The notes: generated by a model from the letters alone, not told the origin. A DNA stretch of 64,000 nucleotides from CAWDAQ01 sp963800325 (GCA_963800325.1 CAWDAQ010000002.1:186001-250000), one strand, 5' to 3'; counted from the stretch's first letter, positions 26,244 to 34,932 are shown. Made by a program: numbers and translations.

Positions 26244-26621
26244 ATGATCCGTAACATCGGCGCTCCCGAGATCATCATCCTCGGAGTGCTCATCATCCTG
26301 ATCTTCGGCTGGAAGCGCCTGCCCGACGCCGCCCGGAGCCTCGGCCGCTCCGCCCGGGTCTTCAAGTCCGAGGTGCAGGAGATGCGCGAGGACGGCCACA
26401 AGGACGAGACGGTCCGCGGCGAGACCGTCGACGACGAGCGTGGGAGTCGCGGCCCCGACGACCACGCCCCCGGGTCGGGCACGTCCTCGGACTCCTCGAC
26501 GTCCTCGTCGTCACCGACCGGGGCGTCCTCGACCTCGCGCGAGCACCGGGACGAGCCGCATCGCAGCGCCGTGCAGGAGGACTCGCCCCGCACGGACAAC
26601 CAGTCCGGCCCCATCCGCTGA
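26244..26621 (+). CDS. tatA: Sec-independent protein translocase protein TatA
   Basis: A 125-residue TatA. The short periplasmic start precedes one membrane helix (EIIILGVLIILIFGWKRLPD) with the F-G hinge, and an amphipathic helix (ARSLGRSARVFKSEVQEMRE) follows. The tail of about 70 residues is charged and Ser-rich. TatA oligomers form the pore for folded, twin-arginine-signal proteins. It is followed by tatC after 21 bp. No tatB-like gene is seen in the window. Confidence 0.95.
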   Translation: MIRNIGAPEIIILGVLIILIFGWKRLPDAARSLGRSARVFKSEVQEMREDGHKDETVRGETVDDERGSRGPDDHAPGSGTSSDSSTSSSSPTGASSTSREHRDEPHRSAVQEDSPRTDNQSGPIR

Positions 26622-26642
26622 CGGGGGGTCCACCCTCCACCC

Positions 26643-27455
26643 ATGGCTCGACTCCGCCGCCGCCGGCGGGACCCCGAGGGCAGGATGGCCCTCAAGGAGC
26701 ACCTCCTGGAGCTCCGCCGGCGGGTCGTCATCTCTGCGCTCTCCCTCGTCGCCGGTGCCGTCGTCGGATGGCTCAGCTTCGACACCGTCTACGACCACCT
26801 CACCCGGCCGTTCCGCGTCTACCAGGCGCAGAACCCGGACAGCCTCGCCACCCTGAACTTCGCGAACGCGACCGACGCGTTCAGCCAGACCCTGACGATC
26901 TCGATCTTCGTCGGGGTCATCCTGTCCAGCCCGGTGTGGATCTGGCAGATCTGGGCGTTCGTGCTGCCCGGCCTCACGCGCCGGGAGCGGCGGATCAGCC
27001 TGGCGTTCTTCGGCGCGACGGTGCCGCTGTTCCTCGCCGGCTGCTGGTTCGGCTACCAGATGCTCCCGAAGGCCCTCGTCATCCTGTTCGGTTTCACCCC
27101 TGCCGGGGCGTCGAACATCCAGCAGGCCGCCGACTACTTCCAGTTCGTCACCCGGTTCATCCTCGTCTTCGGGGCCGCGTGGCTGCTCCCGGTGCTGCTC
27201 GTCGCACTCAACGCGGTCGGCGTCATGCCCGCCCGGACGATGCTGCGGGGCTGGCGCATCGCGGTGCTGCTCATCTTCGTCTTCGCCGCCGTCGCGACCC
27301 CCACGCCGGACCCGTTCACGATGTTCCTGCTCGCCGGCCCCCTCTGCGCGTTGTACTTCGGGGCGGTCGGAATCGCGTGGGCCATCGACCGCAGACGGGC
27401 CAAGGCCACTCCCGAGTGGGCCGGCCTCCCCGACGACGAGGCCTCCGAGCTGTAA
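26643..27455 (+). CDS. tatC: Sec-independent protein translocase protein TatC
   Basis: A 270-residue polytopic membrane protein with six predicted helices. LKEHLLELRRRVVISAL is the signature N-terminal loop that recognises twin-arginine signals, and IWQIWAFVLPGLTRRERR follows the second helix. AVATPTPDPFTMFLLAGPL marks helix 5. It acts as the Tat receptor with TatA. The tatC stop TAA begins a TAACGT hexamer, 8 nt before the next ATG. Confidence 0.96.
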   Translation: MARLRRRRRDPEGRMALKEHLLELRRRVVISALSLVAGAVVGWLSFDTVYDHLTRPFRVYQAQNPDSLATLNFANATDAFSQTLTISIFVGVILSSPVWIWQIWAFVLPGLTRRERRISLAFFGATVPLFLAGCWFGYQMLPKALVILFGFTPAGASNIQQAADYFQFVTRFILVFGAAWLLPVLLVALNAVGVMPARTMLRGWRIAVLLIFVFAAVATPTPDPFTMFLLAGPLCALYFGAVGIAWAIDRRRAKATPEWAGLPDDEASEL

Positions 27456-27466
27456 CGTTCCGGGGC

Positions 27467-28378
27467 ATGGGCATCCGTGCCGGCCTCGTGGTCAACCCCG
27501 CCGCCGGTCGCGTCGGTGCCGGGGCGGACGCGACCACGCTCACGGGAATGCTCCGTGAGCGCGGCCATGACGTCGTCGCGCTGTCCGGTCCGAGCCCGGG
27601 TGCGGCGCTGCACCGGGCCCGATCCGCCGTCGCCGCCGGGAGCATCGACGTCCTCGTCGCGGCGGGCGGGGACGGCATGGTCCACCTCGCGCTCAACGCG
27701 ACCGCCCGCAGCGGAGTCCCGGTCGCCGTCGTCGCGCAGGGCAGTGGGAACGACGTCGCCGCCGACCTCGGCCTGCCGGTCGCCGACCCCGTCGCCGCGC
27801 TCGACCTCCTCGACCACGGCCGGCCCCGCGTCCTGGACGCCGGCCGCGTCGAGGACCGGGGGCAGGGCGGCGCCGAGCGCACGTGGTTCGCCGGGACCCT
27901 CTACGGCGGCTTCGACTCGCTCGTGGGCGCCCGGGCCAACCGGTGGCGGTGGCCGCACGGCGGGCTGCGCTACCAGCTGGCGCTCGCCCGAGAGCTGCCG
28001 GTCTTCCGCCCGATCCCGTACGAGGTCGAGGTCGACGGGACCCGGATCGTCACCGAGGCCATGCTCGTCGTCGTCGCGAACACGAGCAGCTACGGCGGCG
28101 GGATGCGGATCTGCCCGCAGGCCGTCGTCGACGACGGGCTCCTCGACGTGCTCGTGCTGCACGACATCAACCGGGTCGAGCTGTTGCGGGTGCTGCCCCG
28201 GGTCTACTCCGGCACCCACCTCGACCACCCCGCCGTCGAGGTGCTCCGCGGTCGCCGGGTCTCGCTGCGAGCCCGAGGGGTGTTCGCCCACGCCGACGGG
28301 GAACCGTTCGCGCCGCTGCCGCTGACGTGCCACGCCTCGCCCGGGGCGTGGACCGTGCTCTCCCCGGCCGCGGGCTGA
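27467..28378 (+). CDS. Diacylglycerol kinase catalytic-domain (DagK/YegS-like) lipid kinase
   Basis: A 303-residue soluble lipid kinase. AGLVVNPAAGRVGAG is the first conserved loop, VLVAAGGDGMVHLALNA holds the GGDG nucleotide-binding motif, and AVVAQGSGNDVAADLGL is the third. The C-terminal domain contains SSYGGGMRICPQAVVDDGLL. It probably phosphorylates diacylglycerol or a similar lipid; specificity is not readable. It is conserved between tatC and the helY helicase. A TAACGT hexamer at 27453-27458 may give a leaderless transcript. Confidence 0.93.
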   Translation: MGIRAGLVVNPAAGRVGAGADATTLTGMLRERGHDVVALSGPSPGAALHRARSAVAAGSIDVLVAAGGDGMVHLALNATARSGVPVAVVAQGSGNDVAADLGLPVADPVAALDLLDHGRPRVLDAGRVEDRGQGGAERTWFAGTLYGGFDSLVGARANRWRWPHGGLRYQLALARELPVFRPIPYEVEVDGTRIVTEAMLVVVANTSSYGGGMRICPQAVVDDGLLDVLVLHDINRVELLRVLPRVYSGTHLDHPAVEVLRGRRVSLRARGVFAHADGEPFAPLPLTCHASPGAWTVLSPAAG

Positions 28379-28395
28379 GGGGCGTCGGGCTTCCC

Positions 28396-28519
28396 GTCGC
28401 GTCCGCGGGGTCAGCGCCGTGGCGACCAAACCAGCGGACGCAGCGCAGCCGGCCACCGTCGCGTCCGCAGGGTCAGCGCCCCGGCGACCAACACTTCGGA
28501 CGCAGCGCAGCCGGCCACC
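28396..28519. repeat. Two tandem copies of a 62-bp unit with internal hairpin
   Basis: Units at 28396-28457 and 28458-28519 differ at about eight positions. Each begins GTCGCGTCCGC and contains GGACGCAGCGCAGCCGG, so GCGTCCGC and GCGGACGC can pair within unit 1 and nearly so in unit 2. It lies between two co-directional genes (lipid kinase and helY) and could serve as a terminator or RNA-stability element. Confidence 0.85.
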
Positions 28520-28573
28520 GGGGGAGAGGCGGCGTCGGACGTCGCCGGCAGGCCGTGACGTAGCCTGCTGACC

Positions 28574-31378
28574 ATGACCTCTCCCGCGGAGCGGTACTCA
28601 GCCGCAGTCCGACGCGGGGCCCGGGACCGGTCGGCCCTGGGCGCCTTCATGGCCACGCTCGACTTCCCGCTCGACGACTTCCAGGTCCAGGCCTGCGAGG
28701 CCGTCGAGGACGGCCAGGGGGTGCTCGTGGCCGCCCCCACCGGGTCCGGCAAGACCGTCGTCGGCGAGTTCGCGGTCGAGCTCGCCCTGGCCCGGGGGGC
28801 GAAGGCGTTCTACACGACCCCCATCAAGGCCCTGTCGAACCAGAAGTACCACGACCTCGTCGCCCGGCACGGCAGCGCCAACGTCGGGCTGCTCACGGGC
28901 GACTCCTCCGTCAACGGGGAGGCCCCGGTCGTCGTCATGACGACCGAGGTGCTGCGGAACATGATGTACGCCGGGTCGAGCACGCTCGACGGGCTCGGGT
29001 TCGTCGTCATGGACGAGGTGCACTACCTCGCCGACCGGTTCCGGGGCCCGGTCTGGGAGGAGGTCATCATCCACCTCCCCGAGCACGTCCAGCTCGTGTC
29101 GCTGTCGGCGACGGTGAGCAACGCCGAGGAGTTCGGGGACTGGCTCTCCCAGGTCCGCGGCAACCACGCCGTCGTCGTCACCGAGCACCGGCCCGTCCCG
29201 CTGTGGCAGCACATGCAGGTGGGCCGGCGGATGTACGACCTGTTCACCGAGTCCTCCACCCGGGGCGGCGACGCCGACCTGCGCGTCAACCCGCGGCTGC
29301 TCGACGCCATCCGGCAGGTCGAGGGCACCCGGGGCGGCCCGGGCCGGGGCCGTGGCGGCCCGCCGAGAGGGCGGCGGGGACGCGGCCCCGGGGGCGCCCC
29401 GCGGGGCGGGCCCGACTCCCGGTTCCCGCGCGGCGGCAGACCGGGCGGCGGCGCGTCCCGCGCCGAGGTCATCGCCCAGCTCGACCGCGAGGGACTGCTC
29501 CCGGCGATCACGTTCATCTTCAGCCGTGCCGGCTGCGAGGCGGCCGTCGGCCAGCTGCTGGCCACCGACACCCGCCTCGTCACCGAGGCCGAGGGACGCC
29601 GCATCCGCCGCACCGTCGAGGAGCGGGTCCAGGCGCTCGCCGAGGAGGACCTGGCCGTCCTCGGCTACTGGGACTTCGTCGAGGGCCTCAGCCGCGGCTT
29701 CGCCGCCCACCACGCGGGGATGCTGCCGACGTTCCGGGAGATCGTCGAGGAGCTCTTCACCGCCGGGTCGGTCAAGGCCGTGTTCGCGACCGAGACCCTC
29801 GCGCTCGGGATCAACATGCCCGCCCGGACGGTCGTCCTCGAGCGGCTCGTGAAGTTCAACGGCGAGACCCACGTCGACATCACCCCGGCGGAGTACACCC
29901 AGCTCACGGGCCGCGCCGGACGCCGCGGCATCGACGTCGAGGGCCACGCCGTCGTGGTGTGGAGCCGGGGCACCGACCCGGTCGCCGTCGCCGGCCTCGC
30001 CTCGACCCGGACCTACCCGCTCCGGTCCAGCTTCCGCCCGACCTACAACATGGCGGTCAACCTCGTCGCCCAGGTCGGCCGCCACGTCGCCCGCGAGGTC
30101 CTCGAGACCTCGTTCGCGCAGTTCCAGGCCGACCGGGCCGTCGTCGGCCTCGCGAGCACGATCCGGCGCAACGAGGACGCCCTCGCCGGCTACGAGGAGG
30201 CGATGAGCTGCGACCGCGGTGACTTCCGCGAGTACGCCGCGCTGCGCCACCGCCTCACCCGCTTGGAGAAGGAGGGCGCGAAGGCCCGGTCGGCGAGCCG
30301 GCGCGCCGAGGCCGCCCTCAGCCTCGAGGCCCTCCGCCCCGGCGACGTCATCCGGGTCCCGTCGGGTCGACGCGCCGGGTGGGCCGTCGTCGTCCAGGCC
30401 GCCCGGGGACGCGGGCAGAGCCCGTCCCCGTCCGTCGTCACCGAGGACTCCCAGCTGCGGCGGATCACCCTCGTCGACGTCCCGGTGCCCGTCGAGCCGG
30501 TCACCCGGATCCCGCTCGGGAAGAGCTTCGACTTCCGCTCACCGCGCTCCCGCCGGGACCTCGCGTCCACGCTGCGCTCGAAGGCCCCCTTCGACGCCCC
30601 GGGACCGGCCGCCCGCGCCGGCGCCGAGGCCGCCGCCGGTGACGAGGGCCGGGCCGCCGAGCTGCGGGACCAGCTGCGCCGCCACCCCTGCCACGGCTGC
30701 CCCGATCGGGAGACGCACGCCCGCTGGGCCGACCGGTGGTACCGGCTGCACCGGGAGACCACCGGGCTGCAGCGGCGGGTCGAGTCCCGGACGAACTCGG
30801 TCGCGAAGACCTTCGACCGGATCTGCGCCCTCCTCGCCGAGGCCGGCTACCTGTCCGACGACGGGAGCGAGGTCACCCCGGAGGGCGAGCGGCTGCGGCG
30901 GCTGTACACCGAGAAGGACCTGCTCGCCGCCGAGTGCCTCCGCCAAGGGGTCTGGCGCCGGCTCGACCCGGCCGAGCTCGCTGCGGCCGTGTCCACGCTC
31001 GTCCACGAGCCCCGGCGCGACGAGTCCGAGCTCCACCCCCGGGTGCCGACCGGCCCGGTCGGCGACGCGGTCGCCGACGTCGAGCGGATCTGGTCCACGA
31101 TCCAGGACCGGGAGGAGGAGCACGCCCTGCCCGGCACCGGCGAGCCGGACGCGGGACTCGCGTGGGCGGTGCACCGGTGGGCGAGCGGGCAGCGGCTCGA
31201 CGTCGTCCTGCGGGACCGGGACCTCGCCGCGGGCGACTTCGTCCGCCGCTGCAAGCAGCTCGTCGACCTGCTCGGGCAGGTCGCCGACGCCGCCCCCGAG
31301 CCGGAGCTGCGCCGCAACGCCCGCGCGGCGGTGGGCGCCGTCATGAGGGGCGTCGTGGCCGCTGACCGCCTTGACTGA
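28574..31378 (+). CDS. helY: DEAD/DEAH-box helicase, Ski2/Mtr4-like (HelY)
   Basis: A 934-residue superfamily 2 helicase. Motif I is APTGSGKTVV, motif II VMDEVHYLADR, motif III SLSATVSN, and motif VI TGRAGRRGIDVEG. The C-terminal half corresponds to the DSHCT/arch region of Ski2-like enzymes. Between motifs III and IV (about residues 255-300) there is an Arg/Gly-rich insert with RGG-type repeats, likely RNA-binding (inferred). TAGCCT at 28561-28566 is 7 nt before the ATG. It is followed by an MFS exporter with an 8-bp overlap. Confidence 0.95.
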   Translation: MTSPAERYSAAVRRGARDRSALGAFMATLDFPLDDFQVQACEAVEDGQGVLVAAPTGSGKTVVGEFAVELALARGAKAFYTTPIKALSNQKYHDLVARHGSANVGLLTGDSSVNGEAPVVVMTTEVLRNMMYAGSSTLDGLGFVVMDEVHYLADRFRGPVWEEVIIHLPEHVQLVSLSATVSNAEEFGDWLSQVRGNHAVVVTEHRPVPLWQHMQVGRRMYDLFTESSTRGGDADLRVNPRLLDAIRQVEGTRGGPGRGRGGPPRGRRGRGPGGAPRGGPDSRFPRGGRPGGGASRAEVIAQLDREGLLPAITFIFSRAGCEAAVGQLLATDTRLVTEAEGRRIRRTVEERVQALAEEDLAVLGYWDFVEGLSRGFAAHHAGMLPTFREIVEELFTAGSVKAVFATETLALGINMPARTVVLERLVKFNGETHVDITPAEYTQLTGRAGRRGIDVEGHAVVVWSRGTDPVAVAGLASTRTYPLRSSFRPTYNMAVNLVAQVGRHVAREVLETSFAQFQADRAVVGLASTIRRNEDALAGYEEAMSCDRGDFREYAALRHRLTRLEKEGAKARSASRRAEAALSLEALRPGDVIRVPSGRRAGWAVVVQAARGRGQSPSPSVVTEDSQLRRITLVDVPVPVEPVTRIPLGKSFDFRSPRSRRDLASTLRSKAPFDAPGPAARAGAEAAAGDEGRAAELRDQLRRHPCHGCPDRETHARWADRWYRLHRETTGLQRRVESRTNSVAKTFDRICALLAEAGYLSDDGSEVTPEGERLRRLYTEKDLLAAECLRQGVWRRLDPAELAAAVSTLVHEPRRDESELHPRVPTGPVGDAVADVERIWSTIQDREEEHALPGTGEPDAGLAWAVHRWASGQRLDVVLRDRDLAAGDFVRRCKQLVDLLGQVADAAPEPELRRNARAAVGAVMRGVVAADRLD

Positions 31379-32864
31379 GCCCCGGCGAGCGGGACCGGTC
31401 GATCCGGTGTCGGGCGAGGGGCCCGACCCGCGGCGCTGGAAGGCGCTCGCGGTCTGCCTCGTCGCGGGGTTCATGACGCTGCTCGACGTCAGCATCGTCA
31501 ACGTCGCCCTGCCCTCGATCCAGTCCGGGCTGCAGGCCCCGGCGAGCGACCTGCAGTGGGTCGTCTCCGGGTACGCGCTCACGTTCGGGCTCGTCCTGGT
31601 CCCCGCCGGGCGGCTCGGCGACGCGACCGGCCGGCGGACGGTGTTCATCGCCGGCGTGGCCGTGTTCGGGGCCGCGAGCCTGGCGTGCGGGCTGGCCCCG
31701 AACAGCGGGTTCCTCGTCGCCGCCCGCCTCGTCCAGGGCGTCGGCGGTGGCCTGATCAACCCGCAGGTCTCCGGGCTCATCCAGGAGATGTTCCGCGGGC
31801 GGGAGCGCGGCCGGGCGTTCGGCATGCTCGGCGCGACGATCGGGCTGTCGACGGCGGTCGGTCCCATCGTCGGCGGCACCATCATCAGCGCTCTCGGGCC
31901 CGCGAGCGGGTGGCGGTGGATCTTCGCCGTCAACCTCCCCGTCGCCGTCGGCGCGGTCGTCCTCGCCCGACGATGGGTGCCGCTGCGGGAGCGCTCCGGC
32001 CGGGAGCGTCCGGACTACGACCCGCTCGGGGTGGTGCTGCTCGGTGGGGCCGTCCTCGCGCTCCTGCTGCCGCTCGTGGAGTCCTCGCAGGGGTTCGGCG
32101 TCGGGCTCGTCACCGGCCTCGTCGCGGTCGGAGCCGCACTCGTCGGGTTGTTCGTGCTCTGGGAGCGCCGGTACGCCACCACCGGGCGCAGTCCCCTGGT
32201 CGACCTCTCCCTGTTCACCCGCCCCGGTTACGCCTCCGGGGCGACGGTCGCGACCGTGTACTTCTCCGGCTTCACCGGGGTCCTGTTCGTGCTCTCGGTC
32301 TACCTCCAGCAGTCGCTGGGCTACTCCGCGCTCGAGGCGGGGGCCGCCGTGACCCCGTTCGCGGCCGGGTCGGCGGTCACCGCCGCCATCGGGGGCCGGC
32401 TCGTCGAGCGGTGGGGGCGGTCCCTCGTCACCGTCGGGCTCGTGACCGTCGCCGTCGGGTTCGTCGTCACCGACGTCGTCCTCGGTGCCGCCGCGGGCGC
32501 CGGCCACGTCGGCTGGCGGCTCGCCCCGTCGCTGCTCGTCGCGGGCCTGGGGAGCGGTCTCGTCATCTCGCCGAACATCACCCTCACCCTCGCCGAGGTC
32601 CCCGTCGAGCGGGCCGGCACGGCCGGGGGCGTCCTCACCACCGGGCAGCGCATCGGCACCGCCACCGGCATCGCCGTGCTCGGCGCCGTGTTCTTCGGTG
32701 CCGCCTCCTCGGGCGACCCGACCGGGGGAGCGGTCTGGGCGCTGCGCGTGGCCACCCTGAGCGTCCTGCTCAGCCTGCTCGCCAGCGGCCTCGACCTACG
32801 CGCCAGGCGACGGCGCCGCCGGTCAGCCGGTCCCGAGCGCGGCGCGGAGCCGGCCCAGGGGTGA
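31371..32864 (+). CDS. MFS transporter, DHA2 (14-TMS) drug:H+ antiporter family
   Basis: A 497-residue exporter with about 14 hydrophobic helices. FMTLLDVSIVNVALPSIQ in TM1, LQWVVSGYALTFGLVLVPAG in TM2 and GRLGDATGRRTVFI (motif A) are DHA2 signatures. The substrate is unknown. The TTG start overlaps the helY stop by 8 bp. The last residues PERGAEPAQG are encoded by the left copy of a 37-bp direct repeat that also forms the end of the exonuclease gene, so before the insertion at 32870 the two genes probably overlapped tail to tail. Confidence 0.92.
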   Translation: MTEPRRAGPVDPVSGEGPDPRRWKALAVCLVAGFMTLLDVSIVNVALPSIQSGLQAPASDLQWVVSGYALTFGLVLVPAGRLGDATGRRTVFIAGVAVFGAASLACGLAPNSGFLVAARLVQGVGGGLINPQVSGLIQEMFRGRERGRAFGMLGATIGLSTAVGPIVGGTIISALGPASGWRWIFAVNLPVAVGAVVLARRWVPLRERSGRERPDYDPLGVVLLGGAVLALLLPLVESSQGFGVGLVTGLVAVGAALVGLFVLWERRYATTGRSPLVDLSLFTRPGYASGATVATVYFSGFTGVLFVLSVYLQQSLGYSALEAGAAVTPFAAGSAVTAAIGGRLVERWGRSLVTVGLVTVAVGFVVTDVVLGAAAGAGHVGWRLAPSLLVAGLGSGLVISPNITLTLAEVPVERAGTAGGVLTTGQRIGTATGIAVLGAVFFGAASSGDPTGGAVWALRVATLSVLLSLLASGLDLRARRRRRRSAGPERGAEPAQG

Positions 32865-32869
32865 GGTGA
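32833..32869. repeat. Left 37-bp direct repeat (att-like) of a 937-bp insertion unit
   Basis: Identical over 37 bp to 33770-33806 (begins CCGAGCGCGGCG, ends GGGGTGAGGTGA). On the minus strand it encodes TSPLGRLRAALG, the C-terminus of the exonuclease, continuing to a stop at 32823. This looks like the displaced original 3' end of that gene. Confidence 0.9.
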
Positions 32870-33054
32870 ATTCCCGCGTCGCGGAACTCGGCTTCGGTGT
32901 GCTCCCGCGAGCCGAGGCAGGGCGCATTGTTGCTGTCGCCCGGAGCACCCCTACATCATGTGGTTTCTCCTCATGTCTGGCTCCCCGATACCGAGGTATA
33001 TGCAGCCGGATGGAAACCGGTCTCGAGCCAGCCAAGCACCAGGGAGCATTCACC

Positions 33055-33762
33055 ATGTCCGATCCGGACGCCCAGTCTCAGCCGCCCATGAGCCACAAGG
33101 AAGCGAAGGCGCAGGCACGCCAGGCGAAGGCTGCAGCAAAGGCGAGCAGGCCTTGGTACACGAAGAAGCGCTTCGTGCTGCCGGCCGGCCTCGTGGCCGC
33201 CATCGTGGCGATCAGCGTCGGGACCAGCGGCGACGACGGGTCCCCCGACACGGCCGCCGTCGCCGACACCAGCAGCCCCACTGCGTCCGACTCGTCGTCT
33301 CCGTCGGCCTCCGCCAAGGCCTCGCCAGACGGCTCGTCGCAGAAGTCCTCCGACGGTCAGTCGGTCAAGGGGCTCGGCGACAAGGTTCGCGACGGCAAGT
33401 TCGAGTTCACCGTCAAGAAGGTCGACTGCGGAAAGAAGCAGATCGGTGACCAGTACCTGAACGAGAAGGCCCAGGGCAAGTTCTGCCTCATTTCGATGAA
33501 GGTCCAGAACATCGGCTCGGAGTCCCAGTCCCTGTTCGGGGACAACCAGTACGTCTACGACAAGAGCGGGCGGAAGTTCACCGCCGACTCGGGGGCCGCC
33601 GTGTACCTCGACCAGAGCGCGCAGACGCTCTGGGAGGACATCAACCCCGGTAATGCCGTCAACGGCGTGGTCGTGTTCGACGTCCCGAACAACGTGACCC
33701 CCCAGAAGATCGAGCTGCACGACTCGATGTTCAGCGGCGGAGTGACGGTCGCTCTCAAGTAG
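33055..33762 (+). CDS. DUF4352-domain membrane-anchored or exported protein
   Basis: A 235-residue protein. A Lys/Ala-rich cytoplasmic N-terminus (HKEAKAQARQAKAAAKASRP) is followed by one membrane helix (FVLPAGLVAAIVAISVG), a Ser/Asp-rich linker, then a globular domain. That domain has GKFEFTVKKVDCG, GKFCLISMKVQNIGSESQSL, FTADSGAAVYLDQ and NAVNGVVVFDVPNNV, the DUF4352 (immunoglobulin-like, telokin-like) pattern. Function is unknown; such proteins sit on the outer face. AGGGAG precedes the ATG. Codon use is less GC-biased than its neighbours, consistent with acquisition. Confidence 0.85.
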   Translation: MSDPDAQSQPPMSHKEAKAQARQAKAAAKASRPWYTKKRFVLPAGLVAAIVAISVGTSGDDGSPDTAAVADTSSPTASDSSSPSASAKASPDGSSQKSSDGQSVKGLGDKVRDGKFEFTVKKVDCGKKQIGDQYLNEKAQGKFCLISMKVQNIGSESQSLFGDNQYVYDKSGRKFTADSGAAVYLDQSAQTLWEDINPGNAVNGVVVFDVPNNVTPQKIELHDSMFSGGVTVALK

Positions 33763-34695
33763 CTAGGAGCCGAGCGCGGCGCGGAGCCGGCCCAGGGGTG
33801 AGGTGAGGCCGTAGTCGGCGGCGAGCCGATCGAGCCGGTCGGGGTCGGCGACCCGGGTGGGCAGGACCGGGTCGATGTCGGGCAGCGGGAGGTCCCGCAC
33901 GACCCGGACCACGCGGGGCGCCGCGTCGAGGTACCCGGCCGACTCCTCCAGCCGGGCGCGCTGGGCGCCCTTGACGGCCGGGTCCCCGCCGTCGACGGCC
34001 GCCCGGACCCCGGCGAGGTCGCCGTACCTGGTGACGAGCCGGGCCGCGGTCTTCTCCCCGATCCCCGGGACCCCGGGCAGGCCGTCGCTCGGGTCGCCGC
34101 GCAGGACCGCCATGTCGGCGTACTGGTCGCCGCTGGCGACGCCGTACCGCTCGCGCAGGGCGTCCTGGGTGACGACGTCCGGCTCCCGCACCCCGCCCTT
34201 GGCGGTGTAGAGCACCCGGACCCCGGCGTCGTCGTCGACGAGCTGGAACAGGTCCCGGTCACCGGTGACGACGTCGACCGGCATCCGCCCCCGGTAGGCC
34301 TCGACGTAGCTGCCGATGACGTCGTCGGCCTCGTGCCCGGCGACGCCGACCCGGGCGATCCCGGCCGCCGCCAGCACCTCGACGATCACCGGGACCTGGG
34401 GGGCGAGGTCGTCCGGGACCGACTCCTCGGCCTCGCTGCCGTCGGCGAGCCGGTGGGTCTTGTACGTCGGCAGCGCCTCGACCCGGAACGCGGGGCGCCA
34501 GTCGTCGTCCCAGCACGCGACGAGGTGGGTGGGGGAGTGCGCCCCGACGAGCGTGGCGACCATGTCGACGAACCCGCGCACGGCGTTCGTCGGCGGCCCG
34601 TGCCCGGTCCGGGTGTCGGGCACCCCGTGGAAGGCGCGGAAGTACAGCGAGGCCGCGTCGAGCAGCAGCAGGCGGGGCGGGCGGTCCGGGGCCAT
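33763..34695 (-). CDS. 5'-3' exonuclease (PolA N-domain / FEN-like)
   Basis: A 310-residue flap-endonuclease-fold nuclease like the stand-alone 5'-3' exonuclease beside helY in mycobacteria. RLLLLDAASLYFRAFHGVPD starts the PIN-like domain, VGVAGHEADDVIGSY and VVTGDRDLFQLVDD hold metal-binding acids, and LPGVPGIGEKTAARLV is the helix-hairpin-helix. TAGTCT lies 6 nt before the ATG on this strand. Its last codons (GS and TAG) lie at and just beyond the right repeat copy, replacing an earlier GTG and TGA ending still visible at 32823. Confidence 0.94.
   Translation of the reverse strand: MAPDRPPRLLLLDAASLYFRAFHGVPDTRTGHGPPTNAVRGFVDMVATLVGAHSPTHLVACWDDDWRPAFRVEALPTYKTHRLADGSEAEESVPDDLAPQVPVIVEVLAAAGIARVGVAGHEADDVIGSYVEAYRGRMPVDVVTGDRDLFQLVDDDAGVRVLYTAKGGVREPDVVTQDALRERYGVASGDQYADMAVLRGDPSDGLPGVPGIGEKTAARLVTRYGDLAGVRAAVDGGDPAVKGAQRARLEESAGYLDAAPRVVRVVRDLPLPDIDPVLPTRVADPDRLDRLAADYGLTSPLGRLRAALGS
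33770..33806. repeat. Right 37-bp direct repeat (att-like)
   Basis: Exact copy of 32833-32869, 937 bp away. It forms codons of the exonuclease C-terminus in the present gene. Confidence 0.9.
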
Positions 34696-34746
34696 GCGCC
34701 GAGACTACGCGGGACCACGCGGGGAGGACGCTGCCGGGACGAGCGC

Positions 34747-34806
34747 GGACGACGCCTCGGTGGGACGACGCCTCGGTGGGACGACGCCTCGGTGGGACGA
34801 CGCCTC
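34747..34806. repeat. 3.75 tandem copies of a 16-bp unit
   Basis: The unit GGACGACGCCTCGGTG is perfect at 34747-34762, 34763-34778 and 34779-34794, with a 12-bp partial copy to 34806. It lies upstream of the exonuclease and abuts the stop of a decayed reading frame. Confidence 0.95.
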
Positions 34807-34909
34807 ACCGCGCCACACGGTGGCGGAGGGCCAGCACGCCCGAGGCGAAGGTGCGGGTCCCGACGAGGTCGAGGGAGGCGCCCGTCGAGTACGTCACGCT
34901 GTGCACCAC
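34805..34909 (-). pseudogene. C-terminal remnant, possibly of a RibD/DHFR-like reductase
   Basis: A 34-codon reading frame gives HSVTYSTGASLDLVG followed by TRTFASGVLALRHRVAR and a stop. The final strand pattern resembles the C-terminus of dihydrofolate reductase/RibD-type proteins. A stop codon lies shortly upstream in frame and no start or body is present, so it appears to be the tail of a lost gene joined to the hydrolase remnant. The family assignment is tentative. Confidence 0.35.
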
Positions 34910-34932
34910 GGGTCCTCCTCGCCGTCAACGCC

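Larger units (their letters stand above)
32870..33806. mobile_element. Small integrated cassette at the 3' end of the exonuclease gene
   Basis: The 900 bp between the two 37-bp repeats plus the right repeat form a 937-bp unit. It carries one gene (DUF4352 protein) and a promoter region. It contains no recombinase or transposase. Base composition is lower than its surroundings (35 of 60 G+C in 33421-33480 by hand count). Placement at a gene 3' end, with the end restored by the repeat, is the pattern of tyrosine-recombinase integration. A non-autonomous cassette or a deletion remnant fits best. Confidence 0.65.
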
